26,908 nucleotides of DNA from Firmicutes bacterium UBA6226 (GTDB lineage: Bacteria > Bacillota_A > Clostridia > Peptostreptococcales > Acidaminobacteraceae): the NCBI GenBank assembly GCA_002441045.1, contig DJWQ01000038.1:13670-40577 (forward strand). Direction: 5' to 3'. The notes under the pieces were generated by a model. The model made no database searches. It worked only from the letters and a program-made list of their open reading frames with translations, and was not told where the DNA came from. This document shows positions 25,216-26,908 of the stretch, piece after piece. The translations under genes were made by a program, and so were the position numbers. How positions within the stretch are numbered: the stretch's first letter is position 1; every line of letters starts with the position of its first letter.

Positions 25216-26538
25216 TTACTCGCCACCTCTTGGTTTTACCTTAAATACAATTGGCGTTCCTTCATAATTGAAATTTTTTCTTATTTGATTTTCCAAATAT
25301 CTCACATAAGAGAAATGTGCTAATTCCCTTTCATTTACAAAGAGTACAAATGTAGGTGGCTTAACAGAAGCTTGTGTTGCATAATAAATTTTTAGTCGCT
25401 TACCTTTATCAGAAGGCACCTGATTCAGTGCAATTGCTTCATTGATAATATCATTTAATACACCCGTTGAAATACGAAGCGCATGGTTGTTGTTCACATA
25501 CACGGCTTGTTCTAGTAACTGCATCAGTCTTTGTCCAGTGAGTGCAGAGACAAATGCCACAGGTGCATATGACATAAATGGAAACTCTTCTCTAATGCGT
25601 TTTTTAAACTCATTAAATGTGTGATTGTCCTTTTCGATAGCATCCCACTTATTAACGACAAATATAGAAGCTTTACCTGCTTCGTGCGCATATCCTGCTA
25701 CTTTTTTATCCTGTTCAGTGATGCCTTCATTTGCATCGATTAAAATAAAACAGACATCTGAACGTTCTATCGCTGCTATCGTTCTGAGTACACTGTATTT
25801 TTCGATGGATTCATTGACCTTCGATTTTCTTCTAAGACCAGCAGTGTCGATTAAAACAAATTTTTGATCTTGATAAGTGAAAGGTGTATCGATCGCATCA
25901 CGCGTCGTCCCTGCTATAGGTGAAACGATAACCCTGTTTTCGCCAATTATTTTATTCACCATTGAAGATTTACCGACATTTGGTTTTCCAATCAAAGCGA
26001 TTTTTATAGTATCGTCGTCCTCTTCAAGAACATCGTTGCTTGGAAATAAAGCGACGATATCATCTAATAGATCACCAAGTCCCATGGCATTAACCGATGA
26101 AATCATCACCGGTTCACCAAGACCTAAAGTATAATAATCATAAAAATGATCTGGTTTTTTATATTGATCGATTTTATTTAATACTAAAACAACTGGCTTT
26201 TTTGACACTCTTAACATATGTGCAATCTCTTCGTCTGCGGTCGTATAAGTGTGCTTGCCATCGCATACGAATACGATAACATCAGCCGTATCGATTGCGA
26301 TTTGTGCTTGATCTCTCATTTGAGATAATATGATATCGGTCGATGAGGGTTCAATACCACCTGTATCGATCATGATAAACTTATGTGTTAACCACTCACA
26401 ATCCGCATAAACTCTATCTCTTGTTACACCAGGAGTATCCTCAACGATGGATATTCTAGCACCAGCGATTCTATTAAAAAAAGTCGATTTTCCGACATTC
26501 GGTCGCCCAACGACAGCAACTATTGGTTTTCTATACAT
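25216..26538 (-). CDS. der: Ribosome assembly GTPase Der (EngA)
   Basis: A double GTPase that acts late in 50S subunit assembly. The 440-residue protein has two G domains: the first with GRPNVGKS (11-18), the DTPGVTRD switch, DTGGIE and NKID; the second with GKPNVGKS (near 188), GTTRDAID, DTAGLRRKS and NKWD. A KH-like domain is at the C-terminus (LKIYYATQASVKPPTFVLFVN). The length is typical. Its ATG overlaps the stop of the DUF512 gene (TAATG), and its GGAGG site is made by that gene's last codons, so translation is coupled. Confidence 0.97.
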   Translation of the reverse strand: MYRKPIVAVVGRPNVGKSTFFNRIAGARISIVEDTPGVTRDRVYADCEWLTHKFIMIDTGGIEPSSTDIILSQMRDQAQIAIDTADVIVFVCDGKHTYTTADEEIAHMLRVSKKPVVLVLNKIDQYKKPDHFYDYYTLGLGEPVMISSVNAMGLGDLLDDIVALFPSNDVLEEDDDTIKIALIGKPNVGKSSMVNKIIGENRVIVSPIAGTTRDAIDTPFTYQDQKFVLIDTAGLRRKSKVNESIEKYSVLRTIAAIERSDVCFILIDANEGITEQDKKVAGYAHEAGKASIFVVNKWDAIEKDNHTFNEFKKRIREEFPFMSYAPVAFVSALTGQRLMQLLEQAVYVNNNHALRISTGVLNDIINEAIALNQVPSDKGKRLKIYYATQASVKPPTFVLFVNERELAHFSYVRYLENQIRKNFNYEGTPIVFKVKPRGGE

Positions 26539-26908
26539 TATTTACCTCCGCCTGTTAAGTTGTCAATTAAAGCATAGCCTGTGCATTCTACCTTAATGAA
26601 TGGCACGCCAAATGACTGTGACAACTCTTCTAATGTTACATCATCTAACAATACTTCTTCTGAATCCCGGAACATCGCACTAGGCAGTAAAACCTGATCA
26701 TAGCGATTCTGGTCCAAAAATAACTTTATTTGCTCTTTAATGTCCTTACCAGTCAGCAGTCCAGCAACCGTGATTTTTTCACCAAAAAACCGGTTGACTA
26801 TAGTAGCGACATCGACCTTTAGCTCAGGTACGTGGTTCATAATTTCTGTACAAAGGGCTTCCACAAAAGGTCCAGCTGCTGTGCCAGTTACAATTAGCGA
26901 CTTGGGAT
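26538..26908 (-). CDS. DUF512-family protein, C-terminal fragment
   Basis: The frame stays open to the right edge, so 123 residues of a longer protein are visible. They match the C-terminal DUF512 domain of clostridial PDZ/radical-SAM-like proteins: SLIVTGTAAGPFVEAL, the FFGEKITVAGLLTGKDI motif, QVLLPSAMFRD and LLDDVTLEELSQSFGVPF. These proteins usually sit upstream of der in Clostridia, as here. The N-terminal PDZ and radical-SAM-like parts, and the function, cannot be judged from this piece. Its last codons overlap the der start. Confidence 0.85.
   Translation of the reverse strand, partial: PKSLIVTGTAAGPFVEALCTEIMNHVPELKVDVATIVNRFFGEKITVAGLLTGKDIKEQIKLFLDQNRYDQVLLPSAMFRDSEEVLLDDVTLEELSQSFGVPFIKVECTGYALIDNLTGGGK

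Overview
The window is ordinary low-GC (roughly 35-40% by eye) Firmicutes chromosome, most likely from an anaerobic, motile member of the Clostridia. The indicators are a T-box leader on ileS, Shine-Dalgarno sites close to AGGAGG, SepF/DivIVA/YlmH division genes, PyrR, RqcH, a type 2 isoleucyl-tRNA synthetase and a chemoreceptor. The exact genus cannot be fixed from the sequence; a Fusibacter-like organism is only a guess. No phage, insertion sequence, CRISPR array, tRNA or rRNA was seen.

Layout. 1-3163 (minus): yicC-gmk-rpoZ-coaBC-priA, a nucleotide/RNA/CoA housekeeping operon running off the left edge. 3301-6664 (plus): rqcH (ribosome rescue), a membrane-anchored protein that resembles a solute-binding protein, and a six-helix DUF308 protein. 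6685-8482 (plus): a chemoreceptor whose sensor domain sits at its C-terminus. 8485-9960 (minus): rluD-type pseudouridine synthase and pyrR. 10100-11350 (plus): a split threonine/serine exporter pair of the ThrE type. 11522-12681 (minus): SDR reductase plus MaoC/PhaJ hydratase, behind what looks like a sigma-54 promoter. 12870-13202 (plus): an unrecognised 110-residue protein. 13351-16175 (minus): PIN-PhoH ATPase and an M20 dipeptidase. 16303-19817 (minus): ileS with its promoter, T-box and an unusual 3' hairpin. 19827-24930 (minus): gpsA, an HlyD-like protein, yggS, sepF, yggT, ylmH and divIVA in tight order. 24941-26908 (minus): a DUF512 protein, der and a small, extremely acidic protein.

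How the genes fit together. The two large minus-strand blocks couple cell division (SepF, DivIVA, YggT), lipid precursor supply (GpsA), ribosome assembly (Der, YlmH) and charging of tRNA-Ile. The left block couples GMP kinase, RNA polymerase omega and CoA synthesis with replication restart. The plus-strand genes are mostly accessory.

Several ORFs read more naturally from a start downstream of the longest possible one, because the longer start lies inside or ahead of the Shine-Dalgarno sequence. I moved those starts (coaBC, yicC, rqcH, SDR, the 110-residue protein, the peptidase, ileS, yggS, gpsA, the acidic protein).

No complete new system is evident. The observations most worth checking are the altered GXHH signature in IleRS, the sigma-54 promoter with an upstream palindrome at the SDR/hydratase pair, a roughly 30-nt block repeated just before three terminators, and the chemoreceptor with an internal C-terminal Cache-like domain.
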